Assembly (NCBI RefSeq): GCF_004005855.1
Contig: NZ_SACL01000006.1
Span: 124,001-188,000, forward strand
DNA length: 64,000 nucleotides
Direction of reading: 5' to 3'
DNA from: Rhodovarius crocodyli
GTDB lineage: Bacteria > Pseudomonadota > Alphaproteobacteria > Acetobacterales > Acetobacteraceae
Shown here: piece after piece, positions 33,755 to 42,090 of the stretch
Layout: every line of letters starts with the position of its first letter
Position numbering within the stretch: the first letter of the stretch is position 1
The notes under the pieces: generated by a model
Told to the model about the DNA's origin: nothing
The model's input: the letters and a program-made list of their open reading frames with translations, nothing else
The model's database searches: none
Program-made: the position numbers and the translations under genes

Positions 33755-34494
33755 TGTTCTGCCCCCCAGAAGACGAGGCGGCGCTCCACCCAGGCGACCA
33801 GCGCATAGAAGCCGGTGCCGAGGATCGCGCAGCAGAAGATGGCGGCCCAGAGCGCCACCACATTCTCATTGTACATCGCCTGCAGCAGCATCACGCCGAG
33901 GCCCGTGGTGTCACCGAACCACTCACCCACGATGGCGCCCACCAGGCTGAGCGACGCGGCAAGGCGCAGCGCCACGAAGATCTGCGGCAGGGCCATGGGC
34001 AATTGCAGCCGGAACAGGATCTGCGGGCCCTTCGCGCCGAAGCTGCGCAGCAAATCCACCTGGCGCGGGTCCACGGAGTTCAACCCCAGCAGCGTGTTCA
34101 CCGTGACGGGGAAGAAGGTGAGGTAGAAGGCGATGATGGCCTTGGCCATCAGCGTGTTGCCGAACCACAGCACCACCAGCGCGCCGAAGGCGATGACGGG
34201 AATGGTCTGCGACACGACGAAGATCGGCAGCAGCATGTCCCGCAGGGCAGGCAGGCGGAAGAACACCACCCCGTTCAGCACGCCGATAAAGGCCCCCATG
34301 GCGAAGCCGATCAGGGTTTCGATCAGCGTGCGCAGGAAGCCCTGCCAATAGGCATGAGGCGCCTGCAGCACCGCACCCCAGATCATCTCAAGCCGGGGCA
34401 GGATATGCGGACGGATCCCGAAGGCCAGCACCGCGCCCTGCCAGACGGCGGCGGCGATGAGCAGGCCGAGGACGAGGCGAAGAACAGCCTTCAC
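33751..34494 (-). CDS. ABC transporter permease (SsuC/TauC type)
   Basis: A 247-residue permease, paralogous to the next gene, with about six membrane segments and the coupling loop SFGAKGPQILFRLQLPMALP. It is the first of the two permeases, 118 bp behind the receptor gene, a gap occupied by two strong GC hairpins. The family imports nitrate, sulfonates, taurine or pyrimidine precursors; the receptor suggests the last group. Confidence 0.88.
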   Translation of the reverse strand: MKAVLRLVLGLLIAAAVWQGAVLAFGIRPHILPRLEMIWGAVLQAPHAYWQGFLRTLIETLIGFAMGAFIGVLNGVVFFRLPALRDMLLPIFVVSQTIPVIAFGALVVLWFGNTLMAKAIIAFYLTFFPVTVNTLLGLNSVDPRQVDLLRSFGAKGPQILFRLQLPMALPQIFVALRLAASLSLVGAIVGEWFGDTTGLGVMLLQAMYNENVVALWAAIFCCAILGTGFYALVAWVERRLVFWGAEQ

Positions 34495-34506
34495 GGCAGG
34501 CCGTCA

Positions 34507-34604
34507 GGGGCTTGGCCCCCGGAACCCAAGAATTGCACGGGAAACACCTTCACTGGGGCTGCTCCACACTCTCATCACCAGGCCCGAGGGGGCAGCGCCC
34601 CCTC
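34507..34604 (-). terminator. Two GC hairpins inside the ABC operon
   Basis: In the receptor-permease gap lie GGGGC-TTG-G-CCCC (34507-34519) and a perfect 8-bp stem GAGGGGGC-AGC-GCCCCCTC (34586-34604). They lack T-tracts. The position just after a periplasmic receptor gene is where hairpins often stabilise the receptor mRNA and lower permease expression, as after malE. Related GGGGC-N3-GCCCC hairpins flank the repeat B elements. Confidence 0.5.
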
Positions 34605-34612
34605 GACGCGCG

Positions 34613-35620
34613 TCACACGCCCCGTTCGGCCGCCGTCAGGCTTTCCATGAAGCTGTTGTTGTAGGCGGCCGGCAGGTTCACCGCCGACTTGATCACCTCG
34701 TAGCGCAGCAGGAAGTCATGGGCCGCCTTCACCGCATCCTGGTTGATCCAGAACATGCCGTTCTGCGCCGCGGCACCCGCCACCATCAGCTTGCCGGCTT
34801 CTTCCAGCATGAATTCCTGGTGCTCGCGGTTCAGGGTGGGGGCCACGGCCATCACCGCATCCACGCCGGCCTTCTTGTCGGCCAGCGCCTCACGCCAGCC
34901 ACGGATGGAGGCACGCAGGAAGCCCTTCACCATCTCGGGCTTGTCGCGGGCCGTCTGCTCCGAGACGATCAGCGTGTCGCGCGGGAAGGTGATGCCGAAA
35001 TCGTCCGGCACGAACACGCGCAGGTTGTCGCGGCCCATGCGGGTCATCAGCGTGTAGAACTCGTTGTAGCGCGTGGCGGTGACCACATCGATCTGCCCGT
35101 CCACGAAGGGCGTCACGCTCACCTGCTGCGGCTGCATCGTGAACTCACCCTGGCGCAGGCCGGCCTGGGCCAGCATGCCCAGCAGCACGTAGTTCGCGCC
35201 GGTGAACCAGGTGGTGATGGTCTTGCCGCGGAAATCCTGCAGCGTGCGGATCGGGCTGTTGTTGCGCACCACGAAGACGAAGGGCGTCTGCTGATGGGCG
35301 ATGCCGACGCACTGGATCGGCAGGTTGCGCTCACGCGCGGCGAACACGCTGTCGGTGCCGCCCGACAGGCCGAAGGTATCGGCGCCCGTGGCCACCAGGT
35401 TTTCCGTCAGCAGGTTGGGGCCGCCGGGGTTGATGGTCAGGTCGATGCCGGCCTCGCGGTAGTAGCCGCGCTGGAGTGCCAGGTAGAAGCCCGCGAACTG
35501 GGTTTGCGCCAGCCACTTCAGCCGCAGCGTCGCGCGCTGCAGCCCCTGCGCACCCGCCGGGCGGATGGCGGGGAAAAGACCAGTGGCACCGAGGGTGCCG
35601 AGCAGTGCGCGCCTTTGCAT
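34613..35620 (-). CDS. ABC substrate-binding protein, NMT1/THI5-like
   Basis: A 335-residue periplasmic receptor. It has a Tat-like or Sec signal peptide (QRRALLGTLGATGLFPAIRPAGAQ) and an NMT1/THI5 domain opening with LRLKWLAQTQFAGFYLAL and GYYREAGIDLTINPGG. This subgroup binds thiamine-pyrimidine precursors, riboflavin or similar heterocycles. ATG at 35620 is preferred over the ATG two codons earlier because the AAGGAG site then has proper spacing. It is third in the operon, 13 bp after the class II aldolase gene. The ligand is not determined. Confidence 0.86.
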   Translation of the reverse strand: MQRRALLGTLGATGLFPAIRPAGAQGLQRATLRLKWLAQTQFAGFYLALQRGYYREAGIDLTINPGGPNLLTENLVATGADTFGLSGGTDSVFAARERNLPIQCVGIAHQQTPFVFVVRNNSPIRTLQDFRGKTITTWFTGANYVLLGMLAQAGLRQGEFTMQPQQVSVTPFVDGQIDVVTATRYNEFYTLMTRMGRDNLRVFVPDDFGITFPRDTLIVSEQTARDKPEMVKGFLRASIRGWREALADKKAGVDAVMAVAPTLNREHQEFMLEEAGKLMVAGAAAQNGMFWINQDAVKAAHDFLLRYEVIKSAVNLPAAYNNSFMESLTAAERGV

Positions 35621-35633
35621 CGTCATCTCTCCT

Positions 35634-36380
35634 TCAGGAACGGTAGGACGGGTCTTCGCGGTCGAGCTGGCGCAGGAAGGCAGGCCATTCGCGCTCACCG
35701 GGGATCAGGATGTCGCCCTTCAGTTCCCAGAACTGACGGGCCGCGTGCTCGCACACCTCATGCGACGGGGTCACGATCTCGGCCCCGCCGGCGACGGAGG
35801 CCTGGAGCTGCAGCTGGATGCGGGCCGCGCGCTCGAAGTAATACAGCAGCATGAAGGCCTCGCCGGGCGTGCGCCCCACGGTCAGCACGCCGTGGTTGCG
35901 CAGCAGCATCACCGGGTGGGTGCCGAAATCGCTGATCAGCCGGGTCTGCTCATCGAGGTCGATGGCCACGCCCTCGTAGTCGTGGAAGGCCTGGCGCTGA
36001 TAGAAGCGCATGGCGAACTGGCTGAGCGGCAGCAGACCGGCCTTCTGCGCGGAGACGGCGGTGGCCGCGTCCGAATGGGTGTGCAGCACGCAGGCCGCAT
36101 CGTGGCGCGACATGTGGATCGCGCCATGGATGACGAAGGCCGCCGCGTTCACCGGGTTCGGGTTGTCATCCAGCTTGCGGCCGTGGATGTCGATCTTGAC
36201 CAGGGATGACGCCGTGATCTCCTCGAACAGCATGCCGTAGGGGTTGAGGAGGAAGGCGCCTTCCTCACCGGGCACGCGCAGCGAGATGTGGTTGTAGATC
36301 ACGTCATCCATGCCGAGGCGCGCCACAAGGCGATAGCAGGCGGCAAGGGCCACGCGGGCTTCCTGTTCGGCCGGGCTCAT
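35634..36380 (-). CDS. Class II aldolase/adducin family protein
   Basis: A 248-residue zinc aldolase-fold protein. Zinc ligands are expected in VLHTHSDAA (two His) and in RNHGVL, and the family start YNHISLRVPG is present. Members include L-fuculose-phosphate aldolase, ribulose-phosphate epimerase and several decarboxylases. It lies inside the ABC importer operon between the ATPase and the receptor gene and overlaps the ATPase stop by 4 bp (ATGA), an unusual interleaving which implies that it acts on the imported compound or its product. Reaction unknown. Confidence 0.86.
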   Translation of the reverse strand: MSPAEQEARVALAACYRLVARLGMDDVIYNHISLRVPGEEGAFLLNPYGMLFEEITASSLVKIDIHGRKLDDNPNPVNAAAFVIHGAIHMSRHDAACVLHTHSDAATAVSAQKAGLLPLSQFAMRFYQRQAFHDYEGVAIDLDEQTRLISDFGTHPVMLLRNHGVLTVGRTPGEAFMLLYYFERAARIQLQLQASVAGGAEIVTPSHEVCEHAARQFWELKGDILIPGEREWPAFLRQLDREDPSYRS

Positions 36381-37153
36381 CAATGCGCGCCCGTGCTGAG
36401 GGTAAAGGATTTCATGGCTTCCTCCTCGATCGCGTCCAGCACCTGGCGCTTGAGGGCGATGAATTCGGGCGCGGTCACGAGGTCCGCATGGCGCGGGCGC
36501 GGCAGGGGCACCGGGCAGTTCATCTTCACCCGGCCGGGGCGCGCGCTCATGACCAGCACGCGGTCGCCCAGGAACAGCGCCTCATCCACGTCATGGGTGA
36601 TGAACAGGATGGTGCGGCGGTGGCGCTGCCACACATCCAGCAGCCAGCGCTGCATCATGGTGCGCGTCAGCGCGTCCAGCGCGCCGAAGGGCTCGTCGAG
36701 CAGCATCAGCTCGCGCTCGAACATGAAGGTGCGCATCAGCGCCACGCGCTGGCGCATGCCGCCCGACAGCTGGTGGGGATACTGCTTCTCGAAGCCGGCC
36801 AGGCCGAATTCCGGCAGCATGGCCAGCGCCTTGGCGCGGGCCTCCTTGCGGTTCGCGCCCTCGATCTCATTGGCCAGGATCGCGTTGTCGACCACGTTGC
36901 GCCAGGGCAGCAGCAGGTCGCGCTGCGGCATGAAGGACACCCGGCCCAGCAGCTCCGCCGCGTGGCAGGACTGGCCCTTGAAGCGCAGGATGCCGCCGTC
37001 GTCGGGTTCTTCGAGGCCGGCGACGATGTTGAACAGCGTCGACTTGCCGCAGCCCGAGGGCCCGACCACGGTCACGAACTCACCCGCATTCACGGAGAAT
37101 TCCAGCCCGTTCAGCGCCTGGACGGGGCCGAAGGTCTTGGAGACGCGGCTCAT
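36380..37153 (-). CDS. ABC transporter ATP-binding protein (SsuB/TauB type)
   Basis: A 257-residue ATPase with Walker A GPSGCGKST, Q-loop FMPQRDLLLPW, signature LSGGMRQRV, Walker B LMLLDEPFGALD and H-loop THDVDEAL, as in nitrate/sulfonate/taurine importers. ATG at 37153 is taken as start; a TTG at 37186 would add 11 residues (LAELADTPLLE) that resemble relatives and may be the true N-terminus, but neither has a good ribosome site. It is the first gene of the leftward operon and divergent from the GntR gene. Confidence 0.88.
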   Translation of the reverse strand: MSRVSKTFGPVQALNGLEFSVNAGEFVTVVGPSGCGKSTLFNIVAGLEEPDDGGILRFKGQSCHAAELLGRVSFMPQRDLLLPWRNVVDNAILANEIEGANRKEARAKALAMLPEFGLAGFEKQYPHQLSGGMRQRVALMRTFMFERELMLLDEPFGALDALTRTMMQRWLLDVWQRHRRTILFITHDVDEALFLGDRVLVMSARPGRVKMNCPVPLPRPRHADLVTAPEFIALKRQVLDAIEEEAMKSFTLSTGAH

Positions 37154-37291
37154 CTCCAGCAGAGGGGTATCAGCAAGTTCGGCCAAGGCGGGTCGGGGCC
37201 TCTCTGGTGGTCTCGGTTTCCCCTTGATCGCGCGATGCGGCCCTGCTTGGAATACAAAGCGTGGTGGTTTTGCACACAAAGGATAGGCGTT

Positions 37292-37299
37292 TGTCGACA
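37292..37299. promoter_or_regulatory. Palindrome TGTCGACA at the GntR start
   Basis: An 8-bp perfect palindrome, extended as TTTGTCGACACA, lies one base before the GntR ATG in the region shared with the leftward ABC operon. It may be an autoregulatory site; it is short enough to be chance. The intergenic DNA from 37187 to 37300 is visibly less GC-rich than the genes and probably holds both promoters. Confidence 0.35.
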
Positions 37300-37300
37300 C

Positions 37301-38002
37301 ATGCGTAGCAAACAGGCAGCGAAGCAGGCAGAAAGTCCACAAAAGGGGCGCATCCCCGTCTCGGACGAGACATTGGCCAATACCCTGCACCGCAAGCTGG
37401 AAGCCGAGATCGCCGCCGGGCGAATCCCCCCGGGCAGCCGCCTGGACGAGCAGGAAATCGCCGATCTCTACGGCTGTTCCCGCACCCCCGTGCGTGAGGC
37501 ATTCCGCCTGCTGGCGGCCGACCGGCTGGTCGAACTGCGGGGCCGCCAGGGTGCGATGGTGCGCGCCATCCGCGCGCAGACGCTGATCGAGATGTTCCAG
37601 GTGATGGGGGAGCTGGAGGGCCTGTGCGCGCGCCTCGCGGCGCGACGCATCACTCCCCCGCAGATCGAGGTTTTGCGCGCCATACACGCGCGGCTGCTCA
37701 TCACGGCCGGCTCCGGCGTCGAGGCCTTCTATGACGTGAACCAGGAGTTCCACGAGGCGATCTATGAGGCCGCCAGCAACGAGTTCCTGGCTGAGGAAAC
37801 CCGCCGGCTGCGCAACCGCGTGGCCGTCTATCGCCGCCGCGTGACGGATATGCCGAGCCGCATCGCCGACACCATCGCCGAGCATGAAAGCATCATGGCG
37901 GCCATCATCGCGCGCGATCCGGAGGCAGCGCACCGGCACATGCGCGCCCACCTGACATTGCTGGGCGAGAACCTGCTGGATTTGATCGCCGCGCTGGATT
38001 GA
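37301..38002 (+). CDS. GntR-family regulator, FCD subfamily
   Basis: A 233-residue regulator with a winged helix (about residues 22-88; LDEQEIADLYGCSRTPVREAFRLL) and an FCD domain (about 95-225) including the metal-binding type histidines in FHEAIYEA, EHESIMAAI and HRHMRAH. It stands at the centre of a bidirectional cluster: ABC importer genes to the left and SDR, aminotransferase, hydrolases and bicupin to the right. It probably represses both until the imported acid or its product binds. ATG at 37301 has no clear ribosome site. Confidence 0.86.
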   Translation: MRSKQAAKQAESPQKGRIPVSDETLANTLHRKLEAEIAAGRIPPGSRLDEQEIADLYGCSRTPVREAFRLLAADRLVELRGRQGAMVRAIRAQTLIEMFQVMGELEGLCARLAARRITPPQIEVLRAIHARLLITAGSGVEAFYDVNQEFHEAIYEAASNEFLAEETRRLRNRVAVYRRRVTDMPSRIADTIAEHESIMAAIIARDPEAAHRHMRAHLTLLGENLLDLIAALD

Positions 38003-38009
38003 CGATCTT

Positions 38010-38039
38010 GGTATGCAAATTGCAGGGTCTTTGCATACC
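38010..38039. promoter_or_regulatory. Perfect 10-bp inverted repeat between GntR and SDR genes
   Basis: GGTATGCAAA (38010-38019) and TTTGCATACC (38030-38039) are perfect inverted arms with a 10-base spacer, so the centres are 20 bp (about two helical turns) apart. A smaller palindrome TGCAAATTGCA lies inside (38014-38024). It starts 8 bp after the GntR stop and ends 20 bp before the SDR start. It could be a GntR operator for the rightward genes or an mRNA hairpin; there is no T-tract. Confidence 0.55.
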
Positions 38040-38059
38040 GAAACCCGCAGGAGCGACTC

Positions 38060-38839
38060 GTGAAGCTCGACCTCGCCAACAAGACCGTTCTCATCACCGG
38101 TGCCTCCAAGGGCATCGGCCTCGCCTGCGCCGAGGTCTTTGCCGAGGAGGGCTGCCACCTGCACCTGGCCGCGCGCAACGGCGCCGCCATGGAGGAAGCC
38201 GCAACCCGCCTGCGTGCCGAACATGGCGTGAAGGTGACGGTGCATGAGGCCGACCTGGGCAGCACCGCCGCCATGGAAAAGCTGGCGGCCGCCGCACCCG
38301 ACATCGACATCCTGGTGAACAACGCGGGCGACATCCCCGCGGGCTCGCTCGACGTCGTGACCGATGAAGCCATCCGCAAGGGCTTCGACCTGAAGGTGTT
38401 CGGCTACATCACCCTCACGCGCCTCTACTACCCGCGCATGAAGGGCAAAGACGGCGTGATCGTGAACATCATCGGCAATTCCGGCGAGAACTGGGATGCC
38501 AGCTATTTCGCGGGCTCCACCGGCAACGCGGCCCTGATGTCCTTCACCAAGGCGATCGGCGGGCGCAGCATGGATGACGGCATCCGCGTGGTGGGCATCA
38601 ACCCCGGCCCCGTCGCCACCGACCGCATGATCAAAATCATGCGCCGCAAGGCGATCGACATGCTGGGCGACGAGAGCCGCTGGCAGGAGTTGAACGACAA
38701 GTATCCCGGCAAGCGCCCCGCCACGGCGCGTGAGACCGCCGACCTGACGGCGTTCCTCGCCTCTCCGCGCGCGGGCTACATCTGCGGCACGATCGTGACC
38801 ATCGACGGCGGCATCGCCGCACGCGGGAGCGTGATCTGA
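38060..38839 (+). CDS. SDR-fold protein lacking the usual YxxxK active site
   Basis: A 259-residue short-chain dehydrogenase-like protein. The cofactor motif TGASKGIGLACA and LVNNAGD are intact, and the C-terminus is typical. At the active site, however, the usual YxxxKAAL is replaced by AGSTGNAAL, so the positions of catalytic Tyr and Lys appear to be Gly and Asn; a nearby SYF cannot provide the normal spacing. It may use another residue, or act as a non-classical dehydrogenase or hydratase-like protein. Start is GTG at 38060. It overlaps the aminotransferase start by one base (TGATG). Confidence 0.82.
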   Translation: MKLDLANKTVLITGASKGIGLACAEVFAEEGCHLHLAARNGAAMEEAATRLRAEHGVKVTVHEADLGSTAAMEKLAAAAPDIDILVNNAGDIPAGSLDVVTDEAIRKGFDLKVFGYITLTRLYYPRMKGKDGVIVNIIGNSGENWDASYFAGSTGNAALMSFTKAIGGRSMDDGIRVVGINPGPVATDRMIKIMRRKAIDMLGDESRWQELNDKYPGKRPATARETADLTAFLASPRAGYICGTIVTIDGGIAARGSVI

Positions 38840-39981
38840 TGTCGGGTGCTCCCGTTTCTAATGCCTTGATCCGCAATCGCTATTTCGATGAACTGACTGC
38901 CACGCCCGATCTGGCCTGGATGGGCCAGAACACCAACCACATCCCGGCGCATCCGGCGGTGAAGGCCGCCATGATCGCGGCCATCGAGGCCGGCGAGTTC
39001 AATGCCTATGCCCCGCCGCTGGGCTTCGAGGCGCTGCGCGCGGCCATCGTGGCCGATCTCGGCCTGACCGGGGCCGAGGCCATCGTGACCGAGGGCGGGG
39101 TGAACGCGCTGGCGCTCGTCTGCCGCGCCCGCTGCAAGCCCGGCACCACCTTCGTCACCACCGACCCGACCTGGAAGTGGCCCTGCCTGTTCGCCCGCCA
39201 GGCGGGGGCGGAGGTGATCGAGATCCCGATCTACGACGCCGCCTGCGACTACCGCCTGACGCCGGCCGCGCTGGAGGCCGCCTGCGACGAGCGCACCACC
39301 GTGATCTACCTGGTGGACCCGAACAACCCGCTCGGCATCCGCTACACCGAGGAAGAGATCCGCGCCTTCGCGGCCATCGCGCAGAAGTTCAACGCGCTGC
39401 TGGTGCATGACTGCACCTACCGCGACTTCGCCGACGGGCACTTCCCCGCGCTGAAGGCCGCCCCCGACAATGCCGTGGTGTCGGTCAGCTTCTCGAAGTG
39501 GCTGGGGCTTGCGGGGCTTCGCATCGGCGCCCTGGTGGTGCCGCCCGCCCTGTTCGAGGAATTCGCGGCCCAGGGCACTTCGGTGCTCGGCGCGTCGGTC
39601 ATCGCGCAGCGCGCGGCTATGGCGGGTCTGTCGGTGAAGGCCGAATGGATGGCCGAGGTCCGCCGCATCGACACGGCGAACAAGGCCCTGATCCGTGATG
39701 CCTTCCTGAAGCTGCCCGGCTTCTCGTTGCCGGTGTACCCCAGCCACGGCAACTTCCTGGTCATCGAGACCACGGAAATCCGCCCCGAGGCGCTGGTGGA
39801 GGCCGCTCGCCGCCACGGCATCATGATCCGCCAGGGCACCTACCACACCGCCCGCTTCGGCGACCGCTTCATCAAGATCAGCACCTCGGTCCCCGCCGAA
39901 TGGGCGGAAAAGCTGGTGCGCCTGCTGCCGCAGCTGGTCGAGGAAGCCCGCAGCCTGAATGATGTGCCGGCCCAGTTCTGA
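38839..39981 (+). CDS. PLP-dependent aminotransferase, class I/II
   Basis: A 380-residue fold-type I enzyme. The PLP lysine is in SVSFSKWLGLAGLRIG, with DPNNPLGIRY and HDCTYRDFAD giving the other cofactor contacts. It resembles the histidinol-phosphate/aspartate aminotransferase branch. The asparagine-proline motif is DPNNPLG rather than the common NPNNPTG, so Thr is Leu. It is coupled to the SDR by a one-base overlap and followed 11 bp later by an alpha/beta hydrolase. It would remove or transfer the amino group in the proposed degradation pathway. Confidence 0.85.
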   Translation: MSGAPVSNALIRNRYFDELTATPDLAWMGQNTNHIPAHPAVKAAMIAAIEAGEFNAYAPPLGFEALRAAIVADLGLTGAEAIVTEGGVNALALVCRARCKPGTTFVTTDPTWKWPCLFARQAGAEVIEIPIYDAACDYRLTPAALEAACDERTTVIYLVDPNNPLGIRYTEEEIRAFAAIAQKFNALLVHDCTYRDFADGHFPALKAAPDNAVVSVSFSKWLGLAGLRIGALVVPPALFEEFAAQGTSVLGASVIAQRAAMAGLSVKAEWMAEVRRIDTANKALIRDAFLKLPGFSLPVYPSHGNFLVIETTEIRPEALVEAARRHGIMIRQGTYHTARFGDRFIKISTSVPAEWAEKLVRLLPQLVEEARSLNDVPAQF

Positions 39982-39992
39982 GGAAGACGCCC

Positions 39993-40871
39993 ATGCCCAA
40001 GATCACGACGCCCGACGGCATCCAGCTGCATTACGAGGAAGCGGGCGAAGGCACGCCGATCCTGTTCATCCATGAGTTCGGCGGCAACCACGAAAGCTGG
40101 GAACCGCAGATGCGCTATTTCGCGCGCCGGCACCGCTGCATCACCTACGCCGCGCGCGGCTATCCGCCCAGCGACGTCCCGGCGGATGTGAACCAGTACA
40201 GCCAGCTGATCGCGGTGGCCGATGCGGTGGCGATCCTCGATGGGCTCGGCATCGCCAAGGCGCATATCGTGGGGCTTTCCATGGGCGGCTTCGCCACCGT
40301 GCATTTCGGCCTGCACGCGGCCGACCGCGCGCTGTCGCTGACGGTGGCCGGTGCCGGCTACGGCGCGGAGAAGCAGTTCGAGGAATACTTCCGCGGCGTG
40401 TCGCTGGAAGTGGCCGAAAGGTTCGAGGCAGGGGCCGCCGAATTCGCCCCCGTCTATGCCGAAGGTGCCTCGCGCGTGCAGTTCCAGAACAAGGACCCGC
40501 GCGGCTGGCGCGAATTCGCCGACCGGCTGGCCACCCATTCCAGCCAGGGTGCCGCCAACACCATGCGCGGCGTGCAGGCGCGCCGGCCCTCGCTGTATGA
40601 CCTTGAGGCCGAGCTGGCGGTGATGGAAGTGCCGACCCTGGTGGTGGTGGGCGATGAGGACGACCATTGCCTGCAGCCCGGCATCTTCCTGAAGAAGACG
40701 CTGCCGGCCTGCGGCCTGTCGGTCTTTCCCAAGACCGGCCACACGCTGAACCTGGAAGAACCCGCCATGTTCAACGCGATCCTGGCGGAGTTCATCGCCC
40801 AGGTCGAAGCCGGTGCGTGGAAGAAGCGCGACCCACGCGCGCTGCCCGGGCAGATCATGCGGACGAAGTAA
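39993..40871 (+). CDS. Alpha/beta hydrolase
   Basis: A 292-residue alpha/beta hydrolase. The oxyanion region is FIHEFGG and the nucleophile elbow is VGLSMGGFA (Ser); the acid is probably in VVVGDEDDH and the histidine in KTGHTLN. It resembles enol-lactonase and cyclic-amide or ester hydrolases of ring-cleavage pathways. It has no signal peptide. The start follows GAGGAAG. Position between an aminotransferase and a carbamoylase-type amidohydrolase suggests ring opening or ester cleavage of a catabolic intermediate. Confidence 0.86.
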   Translation: MPKITTPDGIQLHYEEAGEGTPILFIHEFGGNHESWEPQMRYFARRHRCITYAARGYPPSDVPADVNQYSQLIAVADAVAILDGLGIAKAHIVGLSMGGFATVHFGLHAADRALSLTVAGAGYGAEKQFEEYFRGVSLEVAERFEAGAAEFAPVYAEGASRVQFQNKDPRGWREFADRLATHSSQGAANTMRGVQARRPSLYDLEAELAVMEVPTLVVVGDEDDHCLQPGIFLKKTLPACGLSVFPKTGHTLNLEEPAMFNAILAEFIAQVEAGAWKKRDPRALPGQIMRTK

Positions 40872-40877
40872 CCCCGC

Positions 40878-42089
40878 ATGAGCATCTCCACCTGGGACCG
40901 TCTCATGTCCCTCGCCGCCATCGGCGATACGCAGGATGGCGGCGTGAACCGGCAGGCCCTGACGCCTGGCGAGGCTGAAGCCTGGCGCCTGCTGCTGCGC
41001 TGGGCCGCAGAGGCCGGGATGGAAGCCGCGACCGATGACGCGGCCAACCTGTTCCTCACCAAGCCTGGCCGCGATCGCTCCCTGCCGCCCATCATGCTCG
41101 GCAGCCATATCGATACCCAGCCGACGGGCGGCAAGTTCGACGGCGCCTTCGGCGTGATCTCCGCCTTCAACGCCGTCGCTGCCTTGGCGGCGCCGCCGCG
41201 CGACGTGACGGTGGTGGCCTGGATGAACGAGGAAGGCAGCCGCTTCGCCCCGGGGATGATGGGCAGCGAGGCGTTCAGCGGTTACCGCCCCATCGAGGCC
41301 ATCCGCGCCTGCCGCGACGCCGGCGGGGTTACGGCCGGTGAGGCGATCGACGCGCATCTGGCGCAGTTCCCGGACCTGCCGCGCCGCCCCTTCGGCTTCG
41401 AGGTCGCGGCCTATATCGAACCGCACATCGAACAAGGGCCTGAGCTTGAGGCCGCCGCCACCCCCATCGGCATCGTCACCGGCATCCAGGGCAAGATCAC
41501 CTGGGAGATCGTGCTGACCGGCGCCGAGGGCCATGCCGGCACGCTGGCCATGGCCGATCGACGCGACGCGGTCGTGGCCTTCGCCCGGATGGCCGCCGAG
41601 ATGCAGCGCCTGGTTGGTGAGGCCGACCCGATCGTGAAATTCACCATCGGCATGGTGAAGGTGGAACCGAACGCACCTTCCGTGGTGCCGGGCCGCGTGA
41701 CCTTCCGCATCGACCTGCGCCACCCCGATAACGCCGCGCTGCAGGCCGCCGGTTCGCTGCTGGAGGCCACCGCCGAGCGTCTGGCCGCGCCCTGCGCCGT
41801 GCAGGTCACCCGGCTGGTGGACGCGCCGAGCAACGAGTTCGACCCCGAGCTGCGCGCGCGCATCGCCCGCGCGGCCGAGACGCTCGGCATCAGGGCCATG
41901 CCGATCCTGTCTGCGGCCGGGCATGATGCGCGCCACATGGCGCCGCGCTGTCCCTCCGCGATGATCTTCATTCCCTGCCGGGACGGCATCAGCCACTCGC
42001 CGCTGGAATGGTCCACGCCCGAGGATGTCGAGGCTGGGGCCGCCGTGCTGGCCGAAACCCTGCGTAGCCTGCTGGATGAGGATGCCTGA
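40878..42089 (+). CDS. Zn-dependent amidohydrolase, N-carbamoyl-L-amino acid hydrolase/allantoate amidohydrolase family
   Basis: A 403-residue M20-type binuclear metal enzyme of the hydantoinase/carbamoylase group. Metal and substrate motifs are present: GSHIDTQPTGGKFDGAFGV, NEEGSRFAPGMMGS, YIEPHIEQGP, EGHAGTLAM and AGHDARHMA. Family members release ammonia and CO2 from N-carbamoyl amino acids, ureidoglycolate, allantoate or beta-ureidopropionate. With the PuuE-like cyclic amidase in the same regulon it suggests stepwise hydrolysis of a cyclic ureide or pyrimidine. It lies 6 bp behind the hydrolase gene. Confidence 0.88.
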   Translation: MSISTWDRLMSLAAIGDTQDGGVNRQALTPGEAEAWRLLLRWAAEAGMEAATDDAANLFLTKPGRDRSLPPIMLGSHIDTQPTGGKFDGAFGVISAFNAVAALAAPPRDVTVVAWMNEEGSRFAPGMMGSEAFSGYRPIEAIRACRDAGGVTAGEAIDAHLAQFPDLPRRPFGFEVAAYIEPHIEQGPELEAAATPIGIVTGIQGKITWEIVLTGAEGHAGTLAMADRRDAVVAFARMAAEMQRLVGEADPIVKFTIGMVKVEPNAPSVVPGRVTFRIDLRHPDNAALQAAGSLLEATAERLAAPCAVQVTRLVDAPSNEFDPELRARIARAAETLGIRAMPILSAAGHDARHMAPRCPSAMIFIPCRDGISHSPLEWSTPEDVEAGAAVLAETLRSLLDEDA

Positions 42090-42090
42090 G

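Noticed and set aside
36380-38245. A 621-codon frame extending the ABC ATPase upstream through the GntR gene
   Set aside because: The ATPase domain starts at about 37153; the rest is antisense to the regulator and simply lacks stops.
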